Source of the DNA: an uncultured Aquimarina sp.
GTDB lineage: Bacteria > Bacteroidota > Bacteroidia > Flavobacteriales > Flavobacteriaceae
Length of the DNA stretch: 61,484 nt
NCBI GenBank assembly: GCA_947498785.1
Contig: CANMLS010000036.1
Span: forward strand, 1 to 61,484
Reading direction: 5' to 3'
Part shown: positions 37,195 to 46,305 of the stretch, one piece after another
How the letters are laid out: every line of letters starts with the position of its first letter
Position numbering within the stretch: position 1 is the first letter of the stretch
Program-made: the position numbers and the translations under genes
Notes under the pieces: model-generated
Told to the model about the DNA's origin: nothing
The model's database searches: none
What the model saw: the letters and a program-made list of their open reading frames with translations, nothing else

Positions 37195-38955
37195 TTATCT
37201 AATAGCGAGGTTTTCTTTAATGATTTCTAGGCCACTGTCGATTAAGTGTTTTATCTTAGGTTTTTTGTCTTTTATGACTTCTAGATGTTTTAGAATCTGT
37301 GATGCAAATTCAGTATTTCTTTCATATACCAATTCATAAATTTCTATAGGAAGTAGCCAGTCATTAGAATGATCCTTTTCTAAAATTTCAAATACTGCTT
37401 CCAGTGAAAATGTAGTGTTTTTTCCTTGTCGGATATTCTTTACAGACTGGTATAGAGAGTGTAATTCTGTTTGAGCTGGAGAATAGGTTAGCTTTTTGGT
37501 AACAGAAGAGGTGTTAAGTTTTACAAGATCAAAAGAGTGATCATCGGCAGGGCCAGAAAAAGCAGATACAATTTCGTTTCCTACTGCAAGATCAAATGTT
37601 CCCCATTCAGGTCTAAAAAGATATTCCCCCTTATACTTTATTGTACATTCACTAAACTGAATTAAAATTAATTCTCCTTGTATGTTTCGCATACCGGTGA
37701 TATTATTTCCAGCTACAGTAATTCCGCTTTCGAATTCAAATTCTATATATTCTCCATCATAAAAATTATAAGCCTTTAGATCTCTGGGAGACATATTTTC
37801 TATTGCAAGATTAATTCCTTTGAGTTTACCAATCGGAGATCTAAAACCATTGGGGTGTACACCAATTCCATGACTGATAAGTTCTTTTTCTCTAAATGAA
37901 AGAGCAGTTGCTCCTTTGGTTTCAAAATAAATTACTTCATTATCTTCATTTTTGATCATTCGGGTAAAAATTCCTGAAACCTGTAATCCTGTACTTAATT
38001 CGATAGTACCCAAATTCTCTGATTCTATTAGTTTAGCAAGTCCTCGATGACCTCCTTTTCTTAAAGCCATGGTGTCTGCAAACTCCTCTAGAACTTGACA
38101 TAAGTATGCGAAATCTGGAGTGACAAATAGTTGAGGTTGAGGTTTTGTAATATCAAAATCCTGAAATGCAGCATCTGGAGAATATGATATTTTTTTTACC
38201 TGATCAGTCATACACCATTCACTTTCGCCAATTGAGGATAAGAGACCTGCTCCATATATTTTAGGATTTTCTGTTGTTCCAATTAACCCATATTCTACCG
38301 TCCACCAATGTAGATTACGTATTAATGCCATTTCAGAAGGAGCTTCCTTTTGATTTTGTAATTGTGCTACTTTTTTTTCGGCATTTTCTATTTCTTTTGG
38401 GTTGGTATTATATGCTTCTTTCAAAATTGAAAGCTCACGTACTGCCTCATACATTTCATAATCTTTTTTAGACGAAATTGCTTTACAACCAATTTTTCCA
38501 AAACGGCGCAGATATTCTGCATAATCTGGGTTGGCAATTATAGGAGCATGTCCTGCAGCTTCATGAATAATATCAGGGGCAGGAGTGTATTCTATATTTT
38601 CAAGTTGACGTATATCAGAAGCTATAACAAGGATGTTGTAGGCCTGAAACTCCATAAAAGCATTGGGAGGAATAAAACCATCAACAGCCACTGCAGCCCA
38701 ACCTATTTCTTTAAGAATTCTATTCATGCCATACATACTAGGAATTTCATCAATAGAAATACCAGTCTTTTTTAATCCATCTAAGTATGAGTTATGAGCC
38801 ACCTTACGAAGCGAAGTGATGTTTTTTCGCATAACATATCGCCATACTGCCTGATCAATTGGAGTATACTCTTCATAATTTTGTGGTTTTATGAATTGCT
38901 TTAAATGCTTTGGAAGCCCTTCGATTAAAGGGTTAGATGTTATATTTTGAAACAT
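37195..38955 (-). CDS. Aromatic amino acid hydroxylase (phenylalanine 4-monooxygenase type)
   Basis: About 586 aa from the preferred start at 38955 (MFQNITSNP); an upstream ATG at 38979 is possible. The catalytic domain is in the N-terminal 330 residues, with iron ligands in IIHEAAGHAPI and the Glu in WWTVEYGLIG. It should hydroxylate Phe (or Trp) with tetrahydropterin and O2. The C-terminal 250 residues form a separate region of unknown function found in the long Bacteroidota form of the enzyme, compared with about 270-450 aa for other forms. It is a single gene. Confidence 0.9.
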   Translation of the reverse strand: MFQNITSNPLIEGLPKHLKQFIKPQNYEEYTPIDQAVWRYVMRKNITSLRKVAHNSYLDGLKKTGISIDEIPSMYGMNRILKEIGWAAVAVDGFIPPNAFMEFQAYNILVIASDIRQLENIEYTPAPDIIHEAAGHAPIIANPDYAEYLRRFGKIGCKAISSKKDYEMYEAVRELSILKEAYNTNPKEIENAEKKVAQLQNQKEAPSEMALIRNLHWWTVEYGLIGTTENPKIYGAGLLSSIGESEWCMTDQVKKISYSPDAAFQDFDITKPQPQLFVTPDFAYLCQVLEEFADTMALRKGGHRGLAKLIESENLGTIELSTGLQVSGIFTRMIKNEDNEVIYFETKGATALSFREKELISHGIGVHPNGFRSPIGKLKGINLAIENMSPRDLKAYNFYDGEYIEFEFESGITVAGNNITGMRNIQGELILIQFSECTIKYKGEYLFRPEWGTFDLAVGNEIVSAFSGPADDHSFDLVKLNTSSVTKKLTYSPAQTELHSLYQSVKNIRQGKNTTFSLEAVFEILEKDHSNDWLLPIEIYELVYERNTEFASQILKHLEVIKDKKPKIKHLIDSGLEIIKENLAIR

Positions 38956-38979
38956 AGAATAAAAAATATTTTTGATCAA

Positions 38980-39397
38980 GACAATTTAAGTGGGAAAATA
39001 ATAGTTTTATTTTGATATCGATAACAATAGTGTAGAGTTTTATTTTAGAATAAGAATTTGGTAATGCTGGCTAATTCTTTTCGACTTATTTTTTGAACCA
39101 TTGTTTTGTACAAACATAGAACTCATTTAGATTTTTTGCTAAGATGATAACCTTTTTGTGATTGATAGAGGCAATAAAAAGACAAATAGATACAAAATTA
39201 TAAAAGGTCAAAATGAGTTCGTAGTAGTAATGCGTTGTAAGTCAAATGGTTTGTATTTGATTTAATATTAGGTCAAAGAAAATATAGAGATGTTTATTTG
39301 TTTTAATTGTTAAAATTTAGAGTTTAAAATAGTTAAGATGACTATGTATTCTTCTTAGAATAGTTAAATTTGTTTTCATTACATAAAATATATAGTT
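38980..39397. other. Intergenic region, 418 bp, no gene found
   Basis: AT-rich spacer between divergent genes (hydroxylase and secreted protease). It contains several TTTTTTG and TTTTTGTG runs but no promoter pair I would defend, and no repeat or ORF. Confidence 0.55.
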
Positions 39398-41053
39398 GTG
39401 AGATTTAAGCTGATAGTGTTAGGATTGATTTTTACGTTAGGAACAGTAAGTGCTCAAGTAACTAATGGAGATGAAAAACCAATTAGTTGGAGCAAAAAAA
39501 ATAAAAAAAGTATTGTTCCTATACTAATGAAGAGTTTTGATTTAAATAAGATTAAAGCTGAAGATGTTAAGAATGATAAAAATAAGTCAATTCCTTGGAG
39601 ATTTGGATATGAACTCAAAGTAGATTTGAATCTTAAAAATTCTGGAGTATGGGATAAATTAGAAAACGGAGATAGGATCTGGAGACTTAATGTAATATCT
39701 AAAGGAGCAAAGTCAATTAATTTCATTTTTGACACCTATAAAATACCAAAAGGAGCAACCTTATATGTTTATAATAATGATAGAACAGACCTGTTAGGTG
39801 CTTATACTAATATTTTTAACAGGCCTGATCAAAAATTGGGTACATGGCCTGTAATGGGAAACAATGTTTGGTTAGAGTATTATGAACCTTTTTCAGTTGT
39901 AGGACAGGGTGAATTGAGTATCTCTAAAATTATACATGGATACCGTACCATTGGTGATGCCAAAATCACTCAAAAGTTAAATACATCAGGGGATTGTAAT
40001 CAAGATGTTGATTGTACAGTCGGGAGTGATTTTGATCCTATAAAAGAAAGGTTAAAACATTCTGTAGGTTTTATAGTTATGCAAGGATTTGTATGTACAG
40101 GAACTTTGATAAACAATACTAGCAATGATAAAGCTCCGTATTTTCTAACAGCAAATCATTGTAATGCAGGGGATGAGGCTACATGGGCATTTCGTTTTAA
40201 CTGGATTAGTCCAGAACCTTCTTGTGGTACTACTTCGGATAGTCCAGATGCTACTATAGAACAAACTACTAGTGGAGCTACACTTAGGGCTTCTAATCCT
40301 GAATCAGATTTTAAATTATTGAGTCTGGATGGCGGTTTAGATCCGTCTTGGGATTTAGAATGGGCAGGTTGGGATAGAAGAAATATTGCAGCAAGTTTTG
40401 CAGTTGGTATTCATCACCCTTCTGGAGATATTATGAAGGTGTGTAGAGAAGACGAGATACTTACTACTATTAGAACAGATATTGGAGGCATCCCTGATCC
40501 AGTAGATTCTTGGATAGTGGAGGATTGGGATATTGGTGTTACAGAAGGAGGATCTTCTGGATCACCACTTTTTAATCCAGAGGGTAGAATTGTAGGGCAA
40601 CTCGCAGGTGGTGGAGCAGCTTGTGCAGGTACAAATGATAATGGTCTCTCAGATTTTTATGGTAGATTCAATATTTCTTGGAATTTTGGAAGCACTGATT
40701 CTAATAGACTTTCTAATTGGTTAGATCCAACAAATACACGTAGAGAAACTCTGGATATGCTTTCTGTAGAAGGAGAGGGTACGGTAACTCCTCCAGTGGT
40801 TACACCAGAAGAAATAATTGTCTTTTTTGATAACGAAAAAGTTTCAATTACAATTGCCAATGGGCCAGAAGATGTTTTAGAATATACTATTTATAATATT
40901 TCTGGACAGCGGATTGATTATGGTCAATTGTCTTTAGGGCAAGAAGACATCAATATGAATGATAGATCATCTGGGTTATATTTTGTTTACGTTAAAAATA
41001 CAACAGATGGGACCTCATTTACCAGAAAAGTAATTGTAAATCAAAGAAGGTAA
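39398..41053 (+). CDS. T9SS-secreted trypsin-like serine protease
   Basis: 551 aa, starting with GTG. Signal peptide about 1-20 (GTVSAQ). An N-terminal propeptide or beta domain (about 30-190) is followed by a trypsin-like domain with GTLINNT, the catalytic His in FLTANHCNAG, a histidine-rich IHHPSGD, and the catalytic Ser in EGGSSGSPLFNPEGRIVGQL. The C-terminal 80 residues (about 470-551) form a type A T9SS sorting domain with YTIYNISGQ and GLYFVYV. It is probably a secreted lysyl-endopeptidase-like or glutamyl-type protease; specificity is not determined. It is monocistronic with a terminator. Confidence 0.9.
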   Translation: MRFKLIVLGLIFTLGTVSAQVTNGDEKPISWSKKNKKSIVPILMKSFDLNKIKAEDVKNDKNKSIPWRFGYELKVDLNLKNSGVWDKLENGDRIWRLNVISKGAKSINFIFDTYKIPKGATLYVYNNDRTDLLGAYTNIFNRPDQKLGTWPVMGNNVWLEYYEPFSVVGQGELSISKIIHGYRTIGDAKITQKLNTSGDCNQDVDCTVGSDFDPIKERLKHSVGFIVMQGFVCTGTLINNTSNDKAPYFLTANHCNAGDEATWAFRFNWISPEPSCGTTSDSPDATIEQTTSGATLRASNPESDFKLLSLDGGLDPSWDLEWAGWDRRNIAASFAVGIHHPSGDIMKVCREDEILTTIRTDIGGIPDPVDSWIVEDWDIGVTEGGSSGSPLFNPEGRIVGQLAGGGAACAGTNDNGLSDFYGRFNISWNFGSTDSNRLSNWLDPTNTRRETLDMLSVEGEGTVTPPVVTPEEIIVFFDNEKVSITIANGPEDVLEYTIYNISGQRIDYGQLSLGQEDINMNDRSSGLYFVYVKNTTDGTSFTRKVIVNQRR

Positions 41054-41076
41054 ACCACAATTATAAAAAAACTCCT

Positions 41077-41122
41077 CATATTATTCTTTGGACTTTTTTA
41101 CTCCAGAGAATAATATGTTTTT
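41077..41122. terminator. Bidirectional terminator shared by two convergent genes
   Basis: CATATTATTCTTTGG (41077-41091) pairs with CCAGAGAATAATATG (41103-41117) with one G-T pair, and a T-run follows at 41118-41122. On the other strand a T-run follows too (complement of 41064-41070). The stem includes the last codons of the META-domain gene at 41081. Confidence 0.75.
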
Positions 41123-41518
41123 CATTTCGTCTTTTAAGAATAAAGAATCTTTGGTGATGATTCTAATTTTGGTTTGAATTAATGTCTTAAAAAACTCTTG
41201 TTCTAATTTCGCGTTTTCTTCACAATACATCTTCGTTGCAATAGGATAATTAAATGAGATAGTTTCTTTATCCACTATGTATTTGGATGAAAAAGTATTA
41301 CATCCAGAATTTCCAGTAGCAGCACTTCGTTTTTCATCAAACATAATATACAACTTCTTGTTAGAAATCTCATTTCCATTAAGTGTAGCAATCAAAAAAG
41401 TAATTTCCTGATCAGTTTGATTCTCTTTTTCTTGGTGATCAGCTACATTCTTTTTTTCATTACAAGTATTGGTGTTAGAAAGTAGCATAGAAAATAAAAT
41501 AATTACTAGATATTTCAT
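41081..41518 (-). CDS. META-domain (HslJ-like) exported protein
   Basis: 145 aa. An N-terminal hydrophobic segment (about 1-18) is followed by a Cys-containing stretch (SNTNTCNEKK) that could be a lipoprotein attachment site, though the lipobox is poor. The remainder matches the META domain: GNSGCNTFSSKY, IATKMYCEENAKLEQEFF. The family is linked to heat-shock or envelope stress (HslJ), with unknown biochemistry. It is a single gene, convergent with the protease, with the terminator inside its 3' end. Confidence 0.75.
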   Translation of the reverse strand: MKYLVIILFSMLLSNTNTCNEKKNVADHQEKENQTDQEITFLIATLNGNEISNKKLYIMFDEKRSAATGNSGCNTFSSKYIVDKETISFNYPIATKMYCEENAKLEQEFFKTLIQTKIRIITKDSLFLKDEMKNILFSGVKKSKE

Positions 41519-41717
41519 GATTGTTAGGTTTTTATGATTTTATATTCAAAATTATACCATTTAAAACAGTAAATTGACCATATTCTCGGTTTTTAATCGT
41601 AAAAAGATGTGTTATATAAGATTAAAATTTATTTTTGATAAGGAAAAATGTAAATATTTTGAAATGAAATGATTACAATTATGATTTTCATTTATGGAAT
41701 ATAATAAATAGAAACAA

Positions 41718-42287
41718 ATGAAGTCTGAAAGTAGAAAGCAAGAAATTATTAATGCTGCATCAATCCTTTTTACAGAAAAAGGATATAGCGCTGTCACCAT
41801 GAGGGATCTGGCTAAAACTATGGGAATTAAAGCAGCAAGTTTGTATAATCATATACAGTCAAAACAAGAGATTTTATCAACTATTATAATAAATCTTGCA
41901 GAAGAATTTACTACGGGAATGAATCAAATTGTAAGTTCAGATATAGGATCGGTGCAAAAATTAGAAAATATTATTAGTCTACATGTAGATGTTACTTTAC
42001 GTAATGCAGATGGGCTAGGTTCTCTTAATAGTGATTGGATGCATCTTGAAGAAGAAAATCTTATATATTTCGAGAAAATGCGACATGATTATGAAGAAAA
42101 TTTTAGAAATATAGTAAAAAAGGGAGTTCAAAAAGGAGATATTAAGCCGTTTAATATCGAGATCATGGTGTTTTCGACACTTTCTACGTTGAGAACATTG
42201 TATTTGTGGTATCCTAATCAAAAAAATATTGATTCTGATATATTAAAACGTGATATGATATCAGTACTTCTTAAAGGAGTTGTATAA
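41718..42287 (+). CDS. TetR-family regulator (probable regulator of the paa operon)
   Basis: 189 aa. The N-terminal TetR helix-turn-helix, FTEKGYSAVTMRDLAKTMGI-KAASLYNHIQSK, is followed by a helical ligand-binding domain that is not assignable. It lies 100 bp before paaE in the same direction, with two strong palindromes in between (42336-42355 and 42358-42381). By analogy with PaaR of other bacteria, it probably represses the operon and is released by phenylacetyl-CoA; this is inference. Confidence 0.88.
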   Translation: MKSESRKQEIINAASILFTEKGYSAVTMRDLAKTMGIKAASLYNHIQSKQEILSTIIINLAEEFTTGMNQIVSSDIGSVQKLENIISLHVDVTLRNADGLGSLNSDWMHLEEENLIYFEKMRHDYEENFRNIVKKGVQKGDIKPFNIEIMVFSTLSTLRTLYLWYPNQKNIDSDILKRDMISVLLKGVV

Positions 42288-42297
42288 TCTTGGTTTT

Positions 42298-42329
42298 TTG
42301 AAAATTTAAAATTAACATATATTTATTTG
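42298..42329 (+). promoter_or_regulatory. Candidate promoter of the paa operon
   Basis: TTG at 42298-42300, a 21-bp spacer and TTTATTTG at 42322-42329 (one mismatch to TAnnTTTG) fit a flavobacterial promoter. The expected start of transcription falls right at the first palindrome, an ideal place for repression. Confidence 0.5.
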
Positions 42330-42335
42330 GGATTC

Positions 42336-42355
42336 AAACTAACAATCGTTAGTTT
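42336..42355. promoter_or_regulatory. Palindromic operator 1 upstream of paaE
   Basis: AAACTAAC-AATC-GTTAGTTT is a perfect inverted repeat with 8-bp arms and a 4-nt spacer, between the TetR gene and paaE. It has the size and symmetry of a TetR dimer site. Confidence 0.75.
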
Positions 42356-42357
42356 TG

Positions 42358-42381
42358 TTTAACTATAACGATATAGTTAAA
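42358..42381. promoter_or_regulatory. Palindromic operator 2 upstream of paaE
   Basis: TTTAACTATA-ACGA and the complementary TATAGTTAAA form a perfect inverted repeat with 10-bp arms and a 4-nt spacer. Its centre is 24 bp from that of operator 1, so two dimers could bind on nearly the same face. It ends 7 bp before the paaE ATG. Confidence 0.75.
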
Positions 42382-42388
42382 TTAGAGT

Positions 42389-43462
42389 ATGACTGATTTT
42401 TATCCCATACAAGTTTCTGAATTGAATAAGGAAACTAAAGACTGTACTTCGGTAACTTTTGATATACCAGAAGTTTATAAAGATAAATTCATTTATAAAC
42501 AAGGGCAACATCTTACGCTCAAAACAACTATTGATGGAGATGAGATTAGACGCTCTTATTCTCTGTGTTCTAGTCCTTTAGAAGGTAAATGGCAGGTTGC
42601 AGTTAAAAGAATTAACGGAGGGCTATTTTCAAATTTTGCAAATGACGTATTAAAAGTAGGGGATATTATAGAGATTATGCCACCCGTAGGGAATTTTTAT
42701 GTGGAGGTTGATCCTTCCAAGTCTAAAAATTATATTGTTTTTGCAGCAGGAAGTGGTATAACTCCAATATTATCTATTATAAAAACACATTTGGTTTCAG
42801 AGCCGAATAGTACTTTCAAGTTGTTTTATTTGAATCAAAACGTTAAATCAATTATCTTTAAAGAAGAGATTGAAGCACTTAGAAACACATATTTTGGTCG
42901 TTTAGAGATATTTTACTTTTTGACCAAAGAGCAACGAGACATTCCGTTACTTAATGGGAGATTTACAGCAGAAAAAATACAAGAGCTTATCGATAAGATA
43001 ATTAATGTTTCTAATGTTGATGAATGTTTTGTTTGCGGACCCGAGGAAATGATATTTTTGATTAGAGATGAATTGGTGAGTGCTGGACTGAGTAAAGAAA
43101 AAATTCATTATGAGTTGTTCTTTTCTGGAACTACAGAAGAGGATAAGAAAAAAGTAGCCAAAGTACTGGATCATAAGTTCGATGGAACTAAAGTTACAAT
43201 CATAGATGGAGGAAAGGAATTTCACTTTGCTATGGATGATGAGTATGATAATATTTTGGATGGAGCTTTGGCCTCTGGAGCAGATCTTCCTTTTGCATGT
43301 AAAGGCGGTGTGTGTAGTACTTGTAAATGTAAAGTTGTCAAAGGCGAAGTGCAAATGAAAGTAAATTATGCACTAGAAGAAGACGAAGTAGCCAAAGGCT
43401 TGATTTTGTCTTGTCAAGCTGTACCTACTACAGAAAAAGTAGTTGTTGATTTTGATGTTTAG
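42389..43462 (+). CDS. paaE: Phenylacetyl-CoA epoxidase reductase PaaE
   Basis: 357 aa. It transfers electrons from NADPH to the PaaA di-iron centre. The FAD-binding domain (about 1-105) has RRSYSLCSSP; the NAD(P)-binding domain (about 110-235) has FAAGSGITPILSI and CGPEEM; the C-terminal ferredoxin domain (about 265-357) has the 2Fe-2S motif CKGGVCSTCKCK and a distal Cys in SCQAVP. It is the first gene of the operon here, unlike the ABCDE order of E. coli. A hairpin (TCTTTGTT/AACAAAGA, 43465-43490) follows before paaA. Confidence 0.95.
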   Translation: MTDFYPIQVSELNKETKDCTSVTFDIPEVYKDKFIYKQGQHLTLKTTIDGDEIRRSYSLCSSPLEGKWQVAVKRINGGLFSNFANDVLKVGDIIEIMPPVGNFYVEVDPSKSKNYIVFAAGSGITPILSIIKTHLVSEPNSTFKLFYLNQNVKSIIFKEEIEALRNTYFGRLEIFYFLTKEQRDIPLLNGRFTAEKIQELIDKIINVSNVDECFVCGPEEMIFLIRDELVSAGLSKEKIHYELFFSGTTEEDKKKVAKVLDHKFDGTKVTIIDGGKEFHFAMDDEYDNILDGALASGADLPFACKGGVCSTCKCKVVKGEVQMKVNYALEEDEVAKGLILSCQAVPTTEKVVVDFDV

Positions 43463-43561
43463 ATTCTTTGTTAATGAAGGTAAACAAAGATAAAGAACAT
43501 GGTTTAGGATAATAATTCTGTTAAGTCAGAAACTATTTTTCATAATAAAAATAAAATTGTT

Positions 43562-44518
43562 ATGAGCGAAAAAGAAGTGAAAAACCTAGAGGAAATATTT
43601 GATCAAAGAATCGCTAGGGATGAAAAGATCGAACCAAGGGATTGGATGCCAGAAAAGTACCGAAAAACACATATTCGGCAAATCTCTCAACATGCCCATT
43701 CAGAAATTGTAGGAATGTTACCAGAAGGAAATTGGATTTCCCGAGCCCCTTCTATGCGTAGAAAAGTGGCTTTACTGGCCAAAGTACAGGACGAAGCTGG
43801 TCACGGTCTTTATCTTTATAGTGCTTGTGAAACACTTGGAATATCCAGAGATGAGCTATATGAACAATTACATACAGGTAAAGCAAAATACTCCAGTATC
43901 TTTAATTACCCCACAATCACATGGGCAGATATTGGTGCTATTGGCTGGTTAGTAGATGGTGCGGCCATTATTAATCAAGTACCGTTATGTAGTACTTCTT
44001 ATGGGCCATATGCAAGAGCTATGGTACGTGTATGTAAAGAAGAAAGTTTTCATCAGCGTCAGGGATATGAGATAATGATGACATTAGCAAAAGGAACACC
44101 AGAACAAAAAGAATTAGCGCAAGATGCTTTAAATCGATGGTGGTGGCCTTCATTAATGATGTTAGGACCTACAGATGCAGAATCTGTACACACAGAACAA
44201 TCTATGAAGTGGAAATTAAAGCGTAAAACTAATGACGAGCTACGTCAACAATTTATAGATCAAACGGTTCCACAAGCAGATTTAATAGGACTTACAATTC
44301 CAGATCCAGACCTAAAATGGAATGAAAAAACTGGTCATTATGACTTTGGGGAAATCAATTGGGATGAATTTTGGCAGGTAGTAAAAGGTCATGGTCCATG
44401 TAATAAAGAACGTTTGTCGGCTAGAGTAAATGCATGGAAAGAAGGAGAATGGGTTCGTGATGCAGCAATGGCCTATGCAGAAAAACAAAACATCAAGAAA
44501 CTAAAAAAAGTAATATAA
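43562..44518 (+). CDS. paaA: Phenylacetyl-CoA epoxidase catalytic subunit PaaA
   Basis: 318 aa. It is the di-iron monooxygenase subunit forming the 1,2-epoxide of phenylacetyl-CoA. Iron ligands lie in KVQDEAGHGLYLY and CKEESFHQRQGYE, and the WWWPSLMMLGPTDAESVHTE segment is conserved. Length is normal. It is cotranscribed with paaB, C and D and with paaE. Confidence 0.96.
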   Translation: MSEKEVKNLEEIFDQRIARDEKIEPRDWMPEKYRKTHIRQISQHAHSEIVGMLPEGNWISRAPSMRRKVALLAKVQDEAGHGLYLYSACETLGISRDELYEQLHTGKAKYSSIFNYPTITWADIGAIGWLVDGAAIINQVPLCSTSYGPYARAMVRVCKEESFHQRQGYEIMMTLAKGTPEQKELAQDALNRWWWPSLMMLGPTDAESVHTEQSMKWKLKRKTNDELRQQFIDQTVPQADLIGLTIPDPDLKWNEKTGHYDFGEINWDEFWQVVKGHGPCNKERLSARVNAWKEGEWVRDAAMAYAEKQNIKKLKKVI

Positions 44519-44574
44519 TAGTTTTTTGCTTAAACATTTGGATATAGTGAAGTTAGCTAAAAAAATATAAACAG

Positions 44575-44859
44575 ATGAAAAACAATTGGCCACTTTGGGA
44601 GGTATTTGTAAGAAGTAAGAATGGCTTAGAACATCGCCATTTTGGAAGTCTACATGCTGCAGATGCAGAAATGGCTTTAGAGAATGCAAGAGATGTGTAT
44701 ACCCGTAGGAATGAAGGGGTAAGTATATGGGTTGTTGAATCCAAAAGTATTACAGCCTCAAATCCTGAAAATAGCGAAGAACTTTTTGATCCCGCTCAGG
44801 ATAAAGTATACAGACATCCTACCTTCTATACATTACCAGATGAAGTAAAGCATATGTGA
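44575..44859 (+). CDS. paaB: Phenylacetyl-CoA epoxidase subunit PaaB
   Basis: 94 aa. A small subunit that bridges PaaA-PaaC heterodimers in the complex. It has the family motifs LWEVFVRSKNGLEHRHFGSLHA-type start and DAEMALENARDVYTRR, normal length, and a 56-bp gap after paaA. Confidence 0.95.
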   Translation: MKNNWPLWEVFVRSKNGLEHRHFGSLHAADAEMALENARDVYTRRNEGVSIWVVESKSITASNPENSEELFDPAQDKVYRHPTFYTLPDEVKHM

Positions 44860-44873
44860 GAAGCAAGAATGGA

Positions 44874-44897
44874 GTCACCCTGAGAGAAGTCGAAAGG
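44874..44897. repeat. REP-like repeat fragment between paaB and paaC
   Basis: GTCACCCTGAGAGAAGTCGA plus AAGG belongs to the common flavobacterial CCTGAG...GTCGAAGG intergenic repeat. It sits within the 69-bp gap of the operon without interrupting it. Confidence 0.55.
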
Positions 44898-44928
44898 TAA
44901 TGCATGCTTAACTAAAGCAAACTTAAAA

Positions 44929-45684
44929 ATGGAAAACGAAAATAAAATACAATATATCTATGGGATTGCAGATAATGCCTTAATCCTTGGTCAGCGATTA
45001 TCAGAATTATGTGGTCATGGACCAAATCTGGAAACTGATATTGCAATGACCAATATGGCATTGGATCTATTAGGGCAAACACGAAGTTATTATCAATATG
45101 TAGCACAACTGTCTGGAGATGAAAAAACAGAAGATGATATTGCTTTTTTAAGAACTGAACGACAATATAAAAATGTACTTCTAGTAGAGCAACCTAATAG
45201 ACATTTTGGTTATGTAATTACCAGACAATTCTTTTATGATGTTTTTCATTTACTTCTTTTACAAGAATTACAAAATAGTAGTGATGAAACCCTTTCGGCT
45301 ATAGCCAAAAAAGGAATTAAAGAAGTGAGTTATCATCAACGATTTTCATCTGATTGGATAAAAAGGTTAGGGGATGGTACAGAAGAAAGTCATCAAAAAG
45401 TTCAAGAGGCGATTAATGATCTTTGGAGATTTACAGATGAGTTATTCCATATGACAGATGATGATGATATAGCTATGCAAAATAATATCGGAGTAAATAC
45501 TATTGTTCTCAAAGAAAAATATATACAAACAATAGAGGGAGTATTTGAAGAGGCAACACTTGCAATACCTGAAACAAAATGGTTTCAAAAAGGAGGTAAG
45601 CAAGGAGTACATAGCGAGCATATGGGATATTTACTTTCTGATTTACAATATATGCAACGTGTATACCCAAATATGAAGTGGTGA
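44929..45684 (+). CDS. paaC: Phenylacetyl-CoA epoxidase structural subunit PaaC
   Basis: 251 aa. It is a ferritin-like but non-catalytic partner of PaaA. It has DNALILGQRLSELCGHGP, ALDLLGQTRSYYQYVAQLSG and SYHQRFSSDWIKRLGDGTEES, all family marks. Length is normal. It is 69 bp after paaB, with a REP-like fragment between. Confidence 0.95.
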   Translation: MENENKIQYIYGIADNALILGQRLSELCGHGPNLETDIAMTNMALDLLGQTRSYYQYVAQLSGDEKTEDDIAFLRTERQYKNVLLVEQPNRHFGYVITRQFFYDVFHLLLLQELQNSSDETLSAIAKKGIKEVSYHQRFSSDWIKRLGDGTEESHQKVQEAINDLWRFTDELFHMTDDDDIAMQNNIGVNTIVLKEKYIQTIEGVFEEATLAIPETKWFQKGGKQGVHSEHMGYLLSDLQYMQRVYPNMKW

Positions 45685-45742
45685 TCAACCGAGATAGTAT
45701 TGTCATCCTTCAACTTGTTTTAAGATTAGTATTTGAAAAAAA

Positions 45743-46246
45743 ATGACTGTACAATTAGAACAACATATTGACCCAAAATTAATTCCAATTCTGGAAGGAA
45801 TTCATGATCCAGAGATTCCGGTATTATCTATTATGGATATGGGGGTTGTTCGTTATGCGCAAATGAAAGAGAATATCGCTCAGATTAAAATTACGCCTAC
45901 ATATAGTGGTTGTCCTGCAATGGATGTTATTGGAGATGACATTATTGATGCTTTTACAAAAATGAATATTAAAGCCGAAGTTTCTTTGGTATTAGCCCCG
46001 GCGTGGACCACAGATTGGATCACATCAAGAGGTAGAAAAGCATTAGAAGCATATGGTATTGCAGCACCTCTTTCTGAAGAAGCTGATAAAGAAGCATTAT
46101 TGGGCAATAAGAAGATTGTAAAATGTACTCAATGTGGTTCAATACAAACCAAATTAGTAAGTCAATTTGGGTCGACAGCCTGTAAAGCACTTTTTCAGTG
46201 TGAAAATTGTCTCGAACCTTTTGATTATTTCAAATGTTTAAAATGA
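45743..46246 (+). CDS. paaD: PaaD, MIP18-type maturation protein of the epoxidase
   Basis: 167 aa. The N-terminal MIP18/DUF59 domain has GIHDPEIPVLSIMDMGVVR and SGCPAMDVIGDDI; the C-terminal zinc-ribbon-like part has KCTQCGSI and CENCLEPFDYFKC. It is thought to help assemble the metal centre of the epoxidase. Length is normal. Confidence 0.95.
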   Translation: MTVQLEQHIDPKLIPILEGIHDPEIPVLSIMDMGVVRYAQMKENIAQIKITPTYSGCPAMDVIGDDIIDAFTKMNIKAEVSLVLAPAWTTDWITSRGRKALEAYGIAAPLSEEADKEALLGNKKIVKCTQCGSIQTKLVSQFGSTACKALFQCENCLEPFDYFKCLK

Positions 46247-46305
46247 CAACTTGATATAGTCCTGATATACGATAGAAGAGTCAGGATCTAAAAATTAATA
46301 TTAGA

